This document shows, piece by piece, positions 14,360 to 20,718 of a stretch of DNA of 25,232 nucleotides. How positions within the stretch are numbered: position 1 is the first letter of the stretch; each line of letters opens with the position of its first letter. Origin of the DNA: a virus. The stretch lies in IMG/VR virus record IMGVR_UViG_3300050821_011348, positions 1 through 25,232 of that record; one strand, given 5' to 3'. The position numbers and the translations under genes were made by a program. The notes below the pieces were generated by a model. The model was not told the DNA's origin. It ran no database searches and was given only the letters and a program-made list of their open reading frames with translations.

Positions 14360-14555
14360 ATCACGGCTGCACCCCCGGCGGCGGGTCCGTGGGCAATGTA
14401 ACCTCATAAGCAAGACAATCACGTCCACAGCGCTGACACTTTGCTTGCGGAGATATCTTGCTAAAGTGGAGCACTACCGTTTGTTCCTCGACCATTTTGT
14501 CTACGCACTCGCTGCAGAGAATCACGGCTGCACCCCTGGCGGCGGGTCCGTGGGC
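14360..14555. repeat. Pair of 35-bp direct repeats flanking the 54-aa gene
   Basis: Copies at 14360-14394 and 14521-14555 differ at one base and lie 161 bases apart. Both encode the last ten codons and stop of a minus-strand gene, although the two genes use different absolute frames. Confidence 0.85.
14361..14525 (-). CDS. Zinc-ribbon microprotein, 54 aa
   Basis: GTG 14525 overlaps the upstream TGA (GTGA). CSEC near the N-terminus and CQRCGRDC further on form a four-Cys zinc ribbon. Its last ten residues, PTDPPPGVQP, are identical to those of the preceding 210-aa protein because the DNA is duplicated. Function unknown. Confidence 0.65.
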   Translation of the reverse strand: MILCSECVDKMVEEQTVVLHFSKISPQAKCQRCGRDCLAYEVTLPTDPPPGVQP

Positions 14556-15154
14556 TTGCGCGGGTCGGGCATGATGGCGCGGGGCTTGCGCTTGGGCTTC
14601 GGTGGCTCTTCCGGCGTCGTTGCTTTCGGAATCAGATCGTGGTCGCCATCGTGGTCGACGAAGAGCGTGCAGCCGGGGAAGGGGCAGAGGCGTGTCACTT
14701 CCTCCTGGCACTTGTCCGGCGCGGGCGCGGGCTCTTCGGCGAGTTTCTCGAGGTTTGCGGCGCTCAGGTCGCTTACGCTGGGCTCTGGTGCCGGCGACTC
14801 GGCGAGTGGGAACTGCAGCGTTTCCTGTTTTTCCTCCCACGTCATGTCATGGGTTTCTACCAGTTCGTTGCGGTCCATCCGGAAATAGGATTTCTTGCCG
14901 GGCTCGGGATGGTCGTAGCGGATATCACAGCCGATTTGTGCGGTCTCGCCGCCTTTGTTGTACTTCTTGGCGAGTTCGGACACCGCGGCTGAAAGCTTCT
15001 TCATGCGCTCATTGAATGCGGCATCGGAAACTTTCTTCTCGACTTCGACGGTTTCGTAATCGGCCTGCGCCTGGGCCATCTGCTGCGCGGTGGTGGTGAG
15101 TTCTTCCGGGGTGTACTTCTCAAAGATTGCGAGTGTGATGCTGTCGGATCTCAT
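14522..15154 (-). CDS. Hypothetical protein with coiled coil and Cys/His knuckle, 210 aa
   Basis: ATG 15154 overlaps the ASCH gene stop (ATGA). Residues 15-65 are helical with heptad spacing (LTTTAQQMAQAQADYETVEV and following). Residues 70-105 hold a beta segment (CDIRYDHPEPGKKSYFRMD). After an acidic Pro/Ala linker comes CPFPGC followed by DHDGDHDL, a Cys2/His2-type knuckle frequent in phage proteins. The C-terminus is Pro/Lys-rich. Family not recognised. The N-terminal part resembles a nuclease or recombination accessory scaffold only loosely, so no function is given. Confidence 0.7.
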   Translation of the reverse strand: MRSDSITLAIFEKYTPEELTTTAQQMAQAQADYETVEVEKKVSDAAFNERMKKLSAAVSELAKKYNKGGETAQIGCDIRYDHPEPGKKSYFRMDRNELVETHDMTWEEKQETLQFPLAESPAPEPSVSDLSAANLEKLAEEPAPAPDKCQEEVTRLCPFPGCTLFVDHDGDHDLIPKATTPEEPPKPKRKPRAIMPDPRKPTDPPPGVQP

Positions 15155-15546
15155 GCGGTGTGCTCCTTTGGCTCAAACTTCCAATGAATGATCTGGCCTT
15201 TGAATGGCAGACGTCCTGCCCAAAACTCAAGCATCTGATTGAATCCATCCGGAAAACCATCGCGTTTTGCGAGTGCGTCACGTTCGGATGGACTCAACTC
15301 GACGCCATCGATAGATACGAATGGATCGCAATTGCACTCATGCCCACATGCGTCGATTTCTATTTCTTCGACCTTGAGGCAAGGCACGCGCATGAGCAAC
15401 TGCGCGCCTTTATGGCGCAGTCCGGTGTAGAGGTGCAAGGTGTTACCGGGCTTGTCCGGGTTGCTGCGCGTCGCGCGGATGGTGTGCGTTTTTTCGCCGG
15501 CGAGAATGAACGGCACAAAGCGCGACTGAAAGTTATAGAGCCCCAT
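15151..15546 (-). CDS. ASCH-domain protein, 131 aa
   Basis: ATG 15546 has GAGGAG ten bases upstream; a TTG at 15573 is less likely. MGLYNFQSRFVPFILAGEKT and HTIRATRSN are the opening of the ASCH fold, a PUA-like RNA-binding barrel found in phage and bacterial proteins. The central GHECNCDP is a Cys/His insertion. The end FKGQIIHWKFEP is the closing strand. ASCH proteins are thought to bind or modify RNA; some hydrolyse modified nucleosides. The role here is unknown. It overlaps neighbours on both sides. Confidence 0.75.
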   Translation of the reverse strand: MGLYNFQSRFVPFILAGEKTHTIRATRSNPDKPGNTLHLYTGLRHKGAQLLMRVPCLKVEEIEIDACGHECNCDPFVSIDGVELSPSERDALAKRDGFPDGFNQMLEFWAGRLPFKGQIIHWKFEPKEHTA

Positions 15547-15712
15547 GCGTGGCGTGCTCCTCTCGTGCGGCAATTCGTCTCACATCTGCTTCCGCCCTAA
15601 ATTCGGCGGTTTCCCTGCTGACGTTGCTCATAAATTCAATAATTCCTGCCCGTTCTTCGAACAATTCCAACCACTTCTTGTCCCAGCGGGCGCGGTTGGG
15701 TGGAAGGTTCAT
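15533..15712 (-). CDS. Small charged helical protein, 59 aa
   Basis: ATG 15712 shares ATGA with the DUF551 gene's stop, and the ORF runs to TAA at 15533-15535, overlapping the ASCH start by 14 bases. The sequence is a charged helix (WDKKWLELFEERAGIIEFM; SRETAEFRAEADVRRIAARE). It contains the GAGGAG that serves the ASCH gene. Coupling on both sides supports it. No family recognised. Confidence 0.65.
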   Translation of the reverse strand: MNLPPNRARWDKKWLELFEERAGIIEFMSNVSRETAEFRAEADVRRIAAREEHATHGAL

Positions 15713-15963
15713 GACTTCGACTTCTCTCGGGTCGGCGGCGGTTCCGGCAGTTCGCGCCAGTGCGTGACGTCGATCCAGTTCGGAGCTGTGTTTGAAGGCG
15801 AACCGTCTCCTCGCGGATAAGTGAAGAATGGTCTATGCATACCCATGCAAATTCGCCCTTGAAAGATCCAACCGTCGCGATTGAAACAGAGAACATCTTG
15901 ATGCCGCGGTGGCCATCTCTCTTCAACTGATATCCACTGCGGCTCTGTCTTTATGTCGGTCAT
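15709..15963 (-). CDS. DUF551 family protein, 84 aa
   Basis: ATG 15963 overlaps the upstream stop (ATGA). QWISVEERWPPRHQDVLCFN at the start and THWRELPEPP near the end are the signature ends of DUF551, a small phage and bacterial family with an SH3-like fold and no known function. Length is typical for the family. Confidence 0.8.
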   Translation of the reverse strand: MTDIKTEPQWISVEERWPPRHQDVLCFNRDGWIFQGRICMGMHRPFFTYPRGDGSPSNTAPNWIDVTHWRELPEPPPTREKSKS

Positions 15964-16139
15964 CGGCTAAGCCTCACAATCACATCCAGCAGAAAATCGA
16001 CGTCCACAGCGCTAACCATGAAGCGGTTCCCCCGGTCGCGCGCGATCCGAAACAGCCTCTTGCGCTCTTCGTCGCTGAGCGGCAAACTGCGGGCCCGGGT
16101 GGCGCTTACGGTGGCATTCGCGGCAACTCCAGATAACAC
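15960..16139 (-). CDS. Possible small protein overlapping the HNH gene, 59 aa
   Basis: A GTG at 16139 opens a frame running through the last 128 bases of the HNH gene and beyond to a TGA at 15960, which overlaps the DUF551 start (ATGA). The C-terminal part (SDEERKRLFRIARDRGNRFM, then VDFLLDVIVRLSR) looks like real protein, and the stop-start overlap fits the operon's style. The upstream part of the frame looks like a shadow of the HNH, so the start is uncertain. Confidence 0.4.
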   Translation of the reverse strand: MLSGVAANATVSATRARSLPLSDEERKRLFRIARDRGNRFMVSAVDVDFLLDVIVRLSR

Positions 16140-16368
16140 CGGCTTCACTGTCGTCTCGATTCGCTCCGTGCTTTCGGTGAGAAAGTTCGCCGTGCTTGAG
16201 CCCATCCCATCCGGCGAATCGGTTGCAGCGCTTTCCGTTTCGGATTTCTTCACAGCGTCCCCCTGCTCGGTTGTAGACGTCGCGGCGCAGGTCGGTCTTG
16301 TCCTGGCCGCGGAGTTGGACTCGTCCGGTGCGCCACAAGACTTTGCTGCGCGGATCTTTGAAGTTCAT
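16012..16368 (-). CDS. HNH endonuclease-like protein, 118 aa
   Basis: ATG 16368 overlaps the Gp37/Gp68 gene stop (ATGA), preferred to GTG 16428. RDVYNRAGGRCEE opens the HNH fold; a second Cys occurs in GKRCNRF; ELSHRKHGANRDD carries the central His and Asn; CRECHRKRHPG closes the zinc site. Together these are the elements of an HNH nuclease of about normal minimal size. It could be a DNA nickase in recombination or packaging, or a free-standing homing endonuclease. Confidence 0.75.
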   Translation of the reverse strand: MNFKDPRSKVLWRTGRVQLRGQDKTDLRRDVYNRAGGRCEEIRNGKRCNRFAGWDGLKHGELSHRKHGANRDDSEAGVIWSCRECHRKRHPGPQFAAQRRRAQEAVSDRARPGEPLHG

Positions 16369-17333
16369 ACGCTCACCATCGCGGCCTTTGGGCTCGGGAA
16401 CTCGCGGACGCGAAGTGATTCCGGCCACTCGGAAGGCTCTCCGCCCTTACGGTCGTGCTGGCGTACTGTCTCCATGCCGCAATCGGGATGTGTGCATGAT
16501 TCGTCGCGGCATGAGTGCACCTGCGGGTGCGAACCTAGCTGCTTCATGAAGAACGGCACGCCCGCGGCGCGGCACTGCTCGAGCAGCGATTCTGCCCATG
16601 CCAGATTGAACGGTCGCGCACCTGGTCCGGACTCTCCGCCACAGATGACCCAGTCGATTCCGGGGATTACTGGGTCGCACCCATCAAAGCCCGTTAGGTA
16701 GGAGATCCATCCCACTTCTGGAGTGTCGTGGCCTAGTTCGATGTGCTCTAGTTGCGGCTCGATGCTCAGGAAGCGGACGGCGGCGGGAGTTTCTTGTAAT
16801 CGCGGGATGCGCTCAAGGGCGCGCTGCTGATCTTCGACGGAGACACCTAACCAGACATGCGAGAGCGGAAGCAATCCACGATAACGTTGCGGGGCAGTAT
16901 CGGCTGCTTCGCTGAGAATCTTGCGCATGCGCTCGGCGCGTTTCGTCAGCACCTGGAACGTGTGCTGGCAGCACTGCTCCATGACGGCGAATACTTCGCC
17001 GATTAGATCGTCCGGAATGGCTTCGTGGAATAGGTCGAACATGTCCCCGACGAAGATTCGGGCCGGTTTCTTTCGGTGCAGCGGTTCGGCCATGATCTTC
17101 TCATCGATGAAGAATTCGACGCGCTCCAAGTTGGGCACGGTGTACTCGAGTCCGTTGCCAAAGCGCTTGTTGATGACGGAGGCGTAACAGTGCGTGCAGC
17201 CTGGGGAGATGCGCGTGCAAAATGTACCTGTGCGTGGACCGTCGGCGAGTGCGGATTGTGGTAACGGATCTGTTCGGCGTGCGCGGATCGGATTCCATGT
17301 GTAGTCCGTCCATTCGATTGGCGTCTTGTTCAT
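16365..17333 (-). CDS. Phage Gp37/Gp68 family protein (DUF5131), 322 aa
   Basis: ATG 17333 is preceded by AAAGGATAGCAGG. The start MNKTPIEWTDYTWNPIRAR and the cluster FCTRISPGCTHCYA (Cys-x7-Cys-x2-Cys) are the family signature, with GGESGPGARPFNLAWAESL and GVPFFMKQLG near the end. The family is widespread in phages and mobile elements and has a radical-SAM-like Cys cluster; its reaction is not established. The last 40 residues add a Cys/His-containing tail (HSCRDESCTHPDCG). The gene begins 118 bases downstream of the ERF stop, across a long inverted repeat that may control it. Confidence 0.85.
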   Translation of the reverse strand: MNKTPIEWTDYTWNPIRARRTDPLPQSALADGPRTGTFCTRISPGCTHCYASVINKRFGNGLEYTVPNLERVEFFIDEKIMAEPLHRKKPARIFVGDMFDLFHEAIPDDLIGEVFAVMEQCCQHTFQVLTKRAERMRKILSEAADTAPQRYRGLLPLSHVWLGVSVEDQQRALERIPRLQETPAAVRFLSIEPQLEHIELGHDTPEVGWISYLTGFDGCDPVIPGIDWVICGGESGPGARPFNLAWAESLLEQCRAAGVPFFMKQLGSHPQVHSCRDESCTHPDCGMETVRQHDRKGGEPSEWPESLRVREFPSPKAAMVSV

Positions 17334-17343
17334 CCTGCTATCC

Positions 17344-17447
17344 TTTCCGGGTGTGGCTTGTTGCCCGTGTCACCGTGCCGCTTCAATCGCTTCGCGAGAA
17401 ATTAAAACGGCAATCCTGAATAGTGGCTAACTGCCACACCCCGGAAA
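17344..17447. repeat. Long-range inverted repeat between ERF and Gp37/Gp68 genes
   Basis: TTTCCGGGTGTGGC at 17344-17357 pairs with GCCACACCCCGGAAA at 17433-17447, with one extra C. The 75-base loop contains smaller hairpins (TCGC-TTC-GCGA near 17390). On the minus transcript the 3' arm ends next to the Shine-Dalgarno of the Gp37/Gp68 gene, so folding could hide or expose it. No known riboswitch was recognised and there is no U-run for a classical terminator. Confidence 0.6.
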
Positions 17448-17451
17448 CTCG

Positions 17452-18252
17452 TTAAATCGCGTACGGCTTATCCTTCGGCTGAAACTCCACGGTCTGGTTC
17501 CCGATTCGCATCTCCACCGACGGGGCCGCCCGCAGCGGGAGAGCTGGCTGGGCTGGGACGGCCTGGGGTTTTGGGGGCGCGACAGTGCCGCGGCCATCCG
17601 ATGCCCACCGAAAGAGTTCTTTAAAGTACTTCTGTCTCATCTTTGCTAGTTCAGCGGCATGTCCAATCCTGGCGACGGCTTGTGATAACTGCTCCTCCGT
17701 TTTGCCGGTGTTGGCCATGGCTTCGCGGAGATTGTCGATTTGATAGTCGGCGAGCGGCTTTTCCTTCCGTGGGGCGCGCATGGGCGCGACATCGTCTAAG
17801 GTTTCGCCGGCGGGCGTTTGTGTGCCATCCCATTCCGGGTCGTCTACTTCTTCGGCCATGAGTCCGAAGCGTTTCAGGAGTGCTTTCTGCGCACCGGTTT
17901 GAGCTTTGTAGAGTGCTTTGTCTTCAACGTCGCGGCCGACTCCGTGCACAGTGAACGGGCCGATTTCTCCACTGGCATCTCTGAATGAGTACCTTACGGG
18001 CAGACGACATTCTGTGATCTGTTCGCCGCCGTTCGATTGCGCGACGGCGACATATTCCGGCGTGCCTTCGTCGTGGATTACCAGCACGCCGCGGTTGAAG
18101 AATTCGAGGCGCACGGCTTCGAATACATCGGTGGCGCGGGTCCACTTGTAGTGGCGCTTCGTGTTGGTGCCGGCGCGCTGCAGTTTGCCTACGGCTTTGA
18201 AGGCCTGGGCGATCTTGTCGACGAGTAGGACGGGTGTTTTAGGTCGACTCAT
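17452..18252 (-). CDS. ERF-family single-strand DNA annealing protein, 266 aa
   Basis: ATG 18252 overlaps the upstream stop (ATGA). Residues 1-160 match the ERF superfamily pattern: a helix and strand (LVDKIAQAFKAVGKLQRAG), KRHYKWTRATDVFEAVR, a beta section (ITECRLPVRYSFRDASGE), and the conserved GRDVEDKALYKAQTGAQKALLKRFGL helix, shown here in outline. ERF proteins such as P22 Erf anneal complementary single strands and promote phage recombination and genome circularisation. The remainder is a Pro/Ala-rich linker and a helical region. It sits with HNH and HTH genes in an early recombination cluster. Confidence 0.85.
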   Translation of the reverse strand: MSRPKTPVLLVDKIAQAFKAVGKLQRAGTNTKRHYKWTRATDVFEAVRLEFFNRGVLVIHDEGTPEYVAVAQSNGGEQITECRLPVRYSFRDASGEIGPFTVHGVGRDVEDKALYKAQTGAQKALLKRFGLMAEEVDDPEWDGTQTPAGETLDDVAPMRAPRKEKPLADYQIDNLREAMANTGKTEEQLSQAVARIGHAAELAKMRQKYFKELFRWASDGRGTVAPPKPQAVPAQPALPLRAAPSVEMRIGNQTVEFQPKDKPYAI

Positions 18253-18464
18253 CGCTTTGTCCTCTTCTGCGCAACTTCTTCGGCGCGCTTCATGGCTTGC
18301 TCCTTGGTGAGAAATTCTCCGAAGATAGCTCCATGTGAAGAAGCAACCCAAGCAGTCTTTGGACCGTGTTGCTGCACACTGGCTTGGATTTCTCCGCTTT
18401 CGTTCTCAACGAAAAACCATTCAATCCAGCCAAGCGTGTGATCTGGAGATTCGATCCACTTCAC
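18249..18464 (-). CDS. Small protein, 71 aa
   Basis: GTG 18464 overlaps the HTH gene stop (GTGA). A beta-rich first half (LGWIEWFFVENESGEIQASV) leads to KTAWVASSHGAIFGEFLTKE and a helical end (AMKRAEEVAQKRTKR). The pattern resembles a small single-domain accessory protein of ERF loci. No family recognised. Confidence 0.65.
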   Translation of the reverse strand: MKWIESPDHTLGWIEWFFVENESGEIQASVQQHGPKTAWVASSHGAIFGEFLTKEQAMKRAEEVAQKRTKR

Positions 18465-18661
18465 TGGTTCACCTCGGCAAATTGCACGGCTTTCTCCCGG
18501 CGCTGCATAAATTTTTCTACGGCTTCCTCGCGGAAGCGGATCGAGCGGTGGCCGAAGCGCAAATAGGCAATCTTTCGGTTTGAGCGCAGCACCTGCAGCG
18601 TCTTGAGGCATACGCCTAAGCGTTTGCAGACTTCGCGAGTGGTGAGTAGGCGTTCGGTCAT
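18461..18661 (-). CDS. Excisionase-like / MerR-type helix-turn-helix protein, 66 aa
   Basis: ATG 18661 overlaps the HNH stop (ATGA). MTERLLTTREVCKRLGVCLK gives the winged-HTH opening, and YLRFGHRSIRFREEAVEKFM gives the wing and following helix, as in phage excisionase and AlpA-like DNA-binding proteins. A role in excision or early regulation is likely. No integrase partner is visible in this window. Confidence 0.8.
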   Translation of the reverse strand: MTERLLTTREVCKRLGVCLKTLQVLRSNRKIAYLRFGHRSIRFREEAVEKFMQRREKAVQFAEVNQ

Positions 18662-19077
18662 GCAGGATTCCTCCACGACCACGAGGTGCGCTCACGCTCC
18701 GTACAGAGTTTTTTCAACAAGCCCGGTTCGTTTGCTTCTTCCGGCGAGAGCATCGCAGGTTTAGGTTTAGGTATAGGTATACCGACGTGGGCTATGGATT
18801 TCTGCAGTAAGCGATGACGCTCTGCGTAAAATTCCGATTCCGTCCGCCAAGCTTTCAGTCGATTGCACGGGGTGCAGGCGGGCACGATGTTCTCGATGGA
18901 ATCGTCTCCGCCCCTGCAAATAGGCGTCTTGTGCTCTTTCTCGGCCTGATTCAGCGTGAGTGGAGTTTCGCAGTAATAGCACTTACATCCGCACTGTTGA
19001 AACTTTTCAATCCACTCTGTGCGCGTGTGGCGTTTTGCTCTTAACGGTGGAAAAATTATCGCTGCCTCGCTACTCAT
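18658..19077 (-). CDS. HNH endonuclease, 139 aa
   Basis: ATG 19077 follows GGGACAGGGCC. The HNH core runs from CYYCETPLTLNQAEKEHKTP through GGDDSIENIVPACTPCN: CxxC, EHKTP with the catalytic His, an Asn-containing GGDDSIENIV, and CTPC. This resembles Cas9/McrA-type HNH nucleases used by phages in packaging or recombination. The C-terminus has a Pro/Lys-rich segment. Its stop couples to the HTH gene. Confidence 0.85.
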   Translation of the reverse strand: MSSEAAIIFPPLRAKRHTRTEWIEKFQQCGCKCYYCETPLTLNQAEKEHKTPICRGGDDSIENIVPACTPCNRLKAWRTESEFYAERHRLLQKSIAHVGIPIPKPKPAMLSPEEANEPGLLKKLCTERERTSWSWRNPA

Positions 19078-19136
19078 GGCCCTGTCCCTTCGTTGTGCGA
19101 AAAACTTGGTTGTGATTCTTTTGCAAAAGTGGAAAT

Positions 19137-19358
19137 CTACAGTCCCATCCTTGCGAGCACGCGCGTGGTGCGCTCGATGATGGTTTCACCGCGCGCGGTC
19201 AGTTCGTCCCAGTCCGGATCCTCTTCCGGGTCGGGCGGTGCGTCGAGGATCTGCACGATTGGCTGGGGTGGTCGAGTTCCGCCTAACTGCACGATGCGCG
19301 TGGCAAGGTACTCCCAGCAGGCGGCGTCGATTTCGAGTTCAGCAAGTAGTCGGCTCAA
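19137..19358 (-). CDS. Hypothetical protein, 73 aa
   Basis: TTG 19358 lies six bases after GGGAGG. The helical start (LSRLLAELEIDAACWEYLAT) is followed by a Pro/Asp/Glu-rich linker and a short helix (ARGETIIERTTRVLARMGL). Longer in-frame starts would enter the upstream membrane gene. No family recognised. Confidence 0.6.
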   Translation of the reverse strand: MSRLLAELEIDAACWEYLATRIVQLGGTRPPQPIVQILDAPPDPEEDPDWDELTARGETIIERTTRVLARMGL

Positions 19359-19375
19359 CGGTAGCCTCCCAGTTT

Positions 19376-19480
19376 TTATTGCACTCCGTGCTCGAGAATG
19401 GCCCACAGGACAAAGCAGAAAACCGCGGTGATGAATCCCAGCGCCATAACGAATGCGATTTTCCCGGCTTTCTCAATCAT
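19376..19480 (-). CDS. Single-span membrane microprotein, 34 aa
   Basis: ATG 19480 overlaps the previous TGA (ATGA) and has GGAGGAAG upstream. A short basic N-terminus (MIEKAGK) precedes one hydrophobic helix (IAFVMALGFITAVFCFVLWA) and a brief tail. Below the size most gene finders keep; the coupling and ribosome site argue it is real. Confidence 0.6.
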   Translation of the reverse strand: MIEKAGKIAFVMALGFITAVFCFVLWAILEHGVQ

Positions 19481-19623
19481 GGCCGCTTCCTCCAGCGACT
19501 CGCGAGACAGATGGGGCACCACCAGTTGTCCTGTTTTCCCTCCGGAAAACGAGAGATACAGGCCGCAGTCAGGACGCAGAAAACTATCCCTAGCGCCACG
19601 AAAGACACCAATAAAGCGGTCAC
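19477..19623 (-). CDS. Membrane microprotein with CPIC motif, 48 aa
   Basis: GTG 19623 overlaps the previous TGA (GTGA). A hydrophobic helix (ALLVSFVALGIVFCVLTAAC) is followed by a polar segment with WWCPICLASRW. It may bind a metal at the membrane face. Coupled downstream to the 34-aa membrane gene, so the two may act together. Confidence 0.6.
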   Translation of the reverse strand: MTALLVSFVALGIVFCVLTAACISRFPEGKQDNWWCPICLASRWRKRP

Positions 19624-20120
19624 GCGCGCACCCCGATGATGTTCAAATACTTGCCTTCCTTCGCGGGCACCACATAAAGCGTGGTCAGTTGCCCGGTCAG
19701 TTGGCTGGACTTGCATTTGCTGATAATCCACGGCCAAAGCTTCTGATCGAAGCAGTTGGCGTCGATGTATCCGTTGGCGTTCGGTCCTGCGGCCTGCCAT
19801 GTAACTTTCAGAAATTTCGGCGTTTGCTCCACTTTCCAAATGGCGACTTCTCGCTCCTGGCATCCGGTGGGCCATGGCACTTCATTGCCTTGACGGTCCC
19901 TTGCCCAGCGGTCGCGCTGCTCGATGGGGGATGCAGCAGGCGCGGCCGCCGGGGGCGCTGTCGACGGCGAAAGAAGCGCACGGGCGGTGTGGGTGCCACC
20001 TGTGGGTGCTTCGAGTTGCACGCGACAATTCGTCAACTTGCTCACAAAGGTGCCGAGCGCGGCTGCCATGGCGGTGCGCTCGGATTCGGTGAGAGTGATG
20101 GTGTAGGTGGGCTCGCTCAT
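19620..20120 (-). CDS. Hypothetical protein, 166 aa
   Basis: ATG 20120 overlaps the upstream stop. The N-terminus (MSEPTYTITLTESERTAM) is followed by an Ala/Pro linker and a beta-rich C-terminal domain: EREVAIWKVEQTPKFLKVTW, NGYIDANCFDQKLWPWI, then GQLTTLYVVPAKEGKYLNII. The C-terminal pattern resembles a single-stranded DNA-binding or OB-like domain but this is not certain. Central position in the early recombination cluster would suit an SSB-type role. Confidence 0.65.
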   Translation of the reverse strand: MSEPTYTITLTESERTAMAAALGTFVSKLTNCRVQLEAPTGGTHTARALLSPSTAPPAAAPAASPIEQRDRWARDRQGNEVPWPTGCQEREVAIWKVEQTPKFLKVTWQAAGPNANGYIDANCFDQKLWPWIISKCKSSQLTGQLTTLYVVPAKEGKYLNIIGVRA

Positions 20121-20308
20121 GGACGACCTTCCGGGTATTCGAATGTGCGATCGCGAATGTCTAAGGGCTTCAGGCGTTCGTTCAGTTCGGCAAGCTGCGC
20201 GGCGATTTCCATCAGACAAAACGCTTGCATGCGGCCCGTGAGGCCAAACGAATGCCACCACTTACGCGGGCCAAGGCTGCACATCTTGCGGATCTGGTCG
20301 GCGGTCAT
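20117..20308 (-). CDS. Hypothetical protein, 63 aa
   Basis: ATG 20308 overlaps the upstream stop (ATGA). The sequence is mainly helical (TADQIRKMCSLGPRKWWHSF; MEIAAQLAELNERLKPL), with a Pro-containing tail. No family recognised. Confidence 0.6.
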   Translation of the reverse strand: MTADQIRKMCSLGPRKWWHSFGLTGRMQAFCLMEIAAQLAELNERLKPLDIRDRTFEYPEGRP

Positions 20309-20718
20309 TGAACTCTCCCGTGCGCGGACATTCCCGCGGCGATGCCAAAGTCAGCAATTCCAAAAAGCAGGACGGTCCGCGCCATCTTGGGATGCCCGTG
20401 CTTGCGCAGTTCGTACGACACTACGGCGTCGAGAACAAAGCATCCGGCGAAGTATCCGGCGGCGAGCGGTCGACCGTGTGTTACAAACGGGCGGGCGATG
20501 GGATTCGATTCTCCTCCGCTTCCGGAATAGCAGTAGCTGCCCCACGGTGTGTTCGTTTTGCAGATCGTCTGGAATGCGGCGTTGTGGGTAGTGAAGTAAA
20601 AATCAGCGACTTTGGCGGCGCCATCGATCGCCAGCAGAGCGCGGTCGGTCTTAATGGCTTCCTGTCCCCAGCAGAGCGACGCGGTGATGATGAATAGAAG
20701 TGCGGCAACGGTTTTCAT
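20305..20718 (-). CDS. Exported or membrane protein, 137 aa
   Basis: ATG 20718 is coupled by ATGA. A signal peptide (MKTVAALLFIITASLCWG) ends before QE. The mature part has two Cys and SNPIARPF, then hydrophobic stretches (AAGYFAGCFVLDAVVSYEL; TVLLFGIADFGIAAGM) that are likely membrane helices. The pattern is seen in uncharacterised Acidobacteriota membrane proteins. A superinfection or envelope role is possible but unproven. Confidence 0.65.
   Translation of the reverse strand: MKTVAALLFIITASLCWGQEAIKTDRALLAIDGAAKVADFYFTTHNAAFQTICKTNTPWGSYCYSGSGGESNPIARPFVTHGRPLAAGYFAGCFVLDAVVSYELRKHGHPKMARTVLLFGIADFGIAAGMSAHGRVQ

Noticed and set aside
19398-20591. A 397-aa plus-strand ORF
   Set aside because: It is antisense to at least five minus-strand genes that are joined by 4-nt overlaps; its Arg/Ser-rich sequence has no domain and no ribosome binding site.
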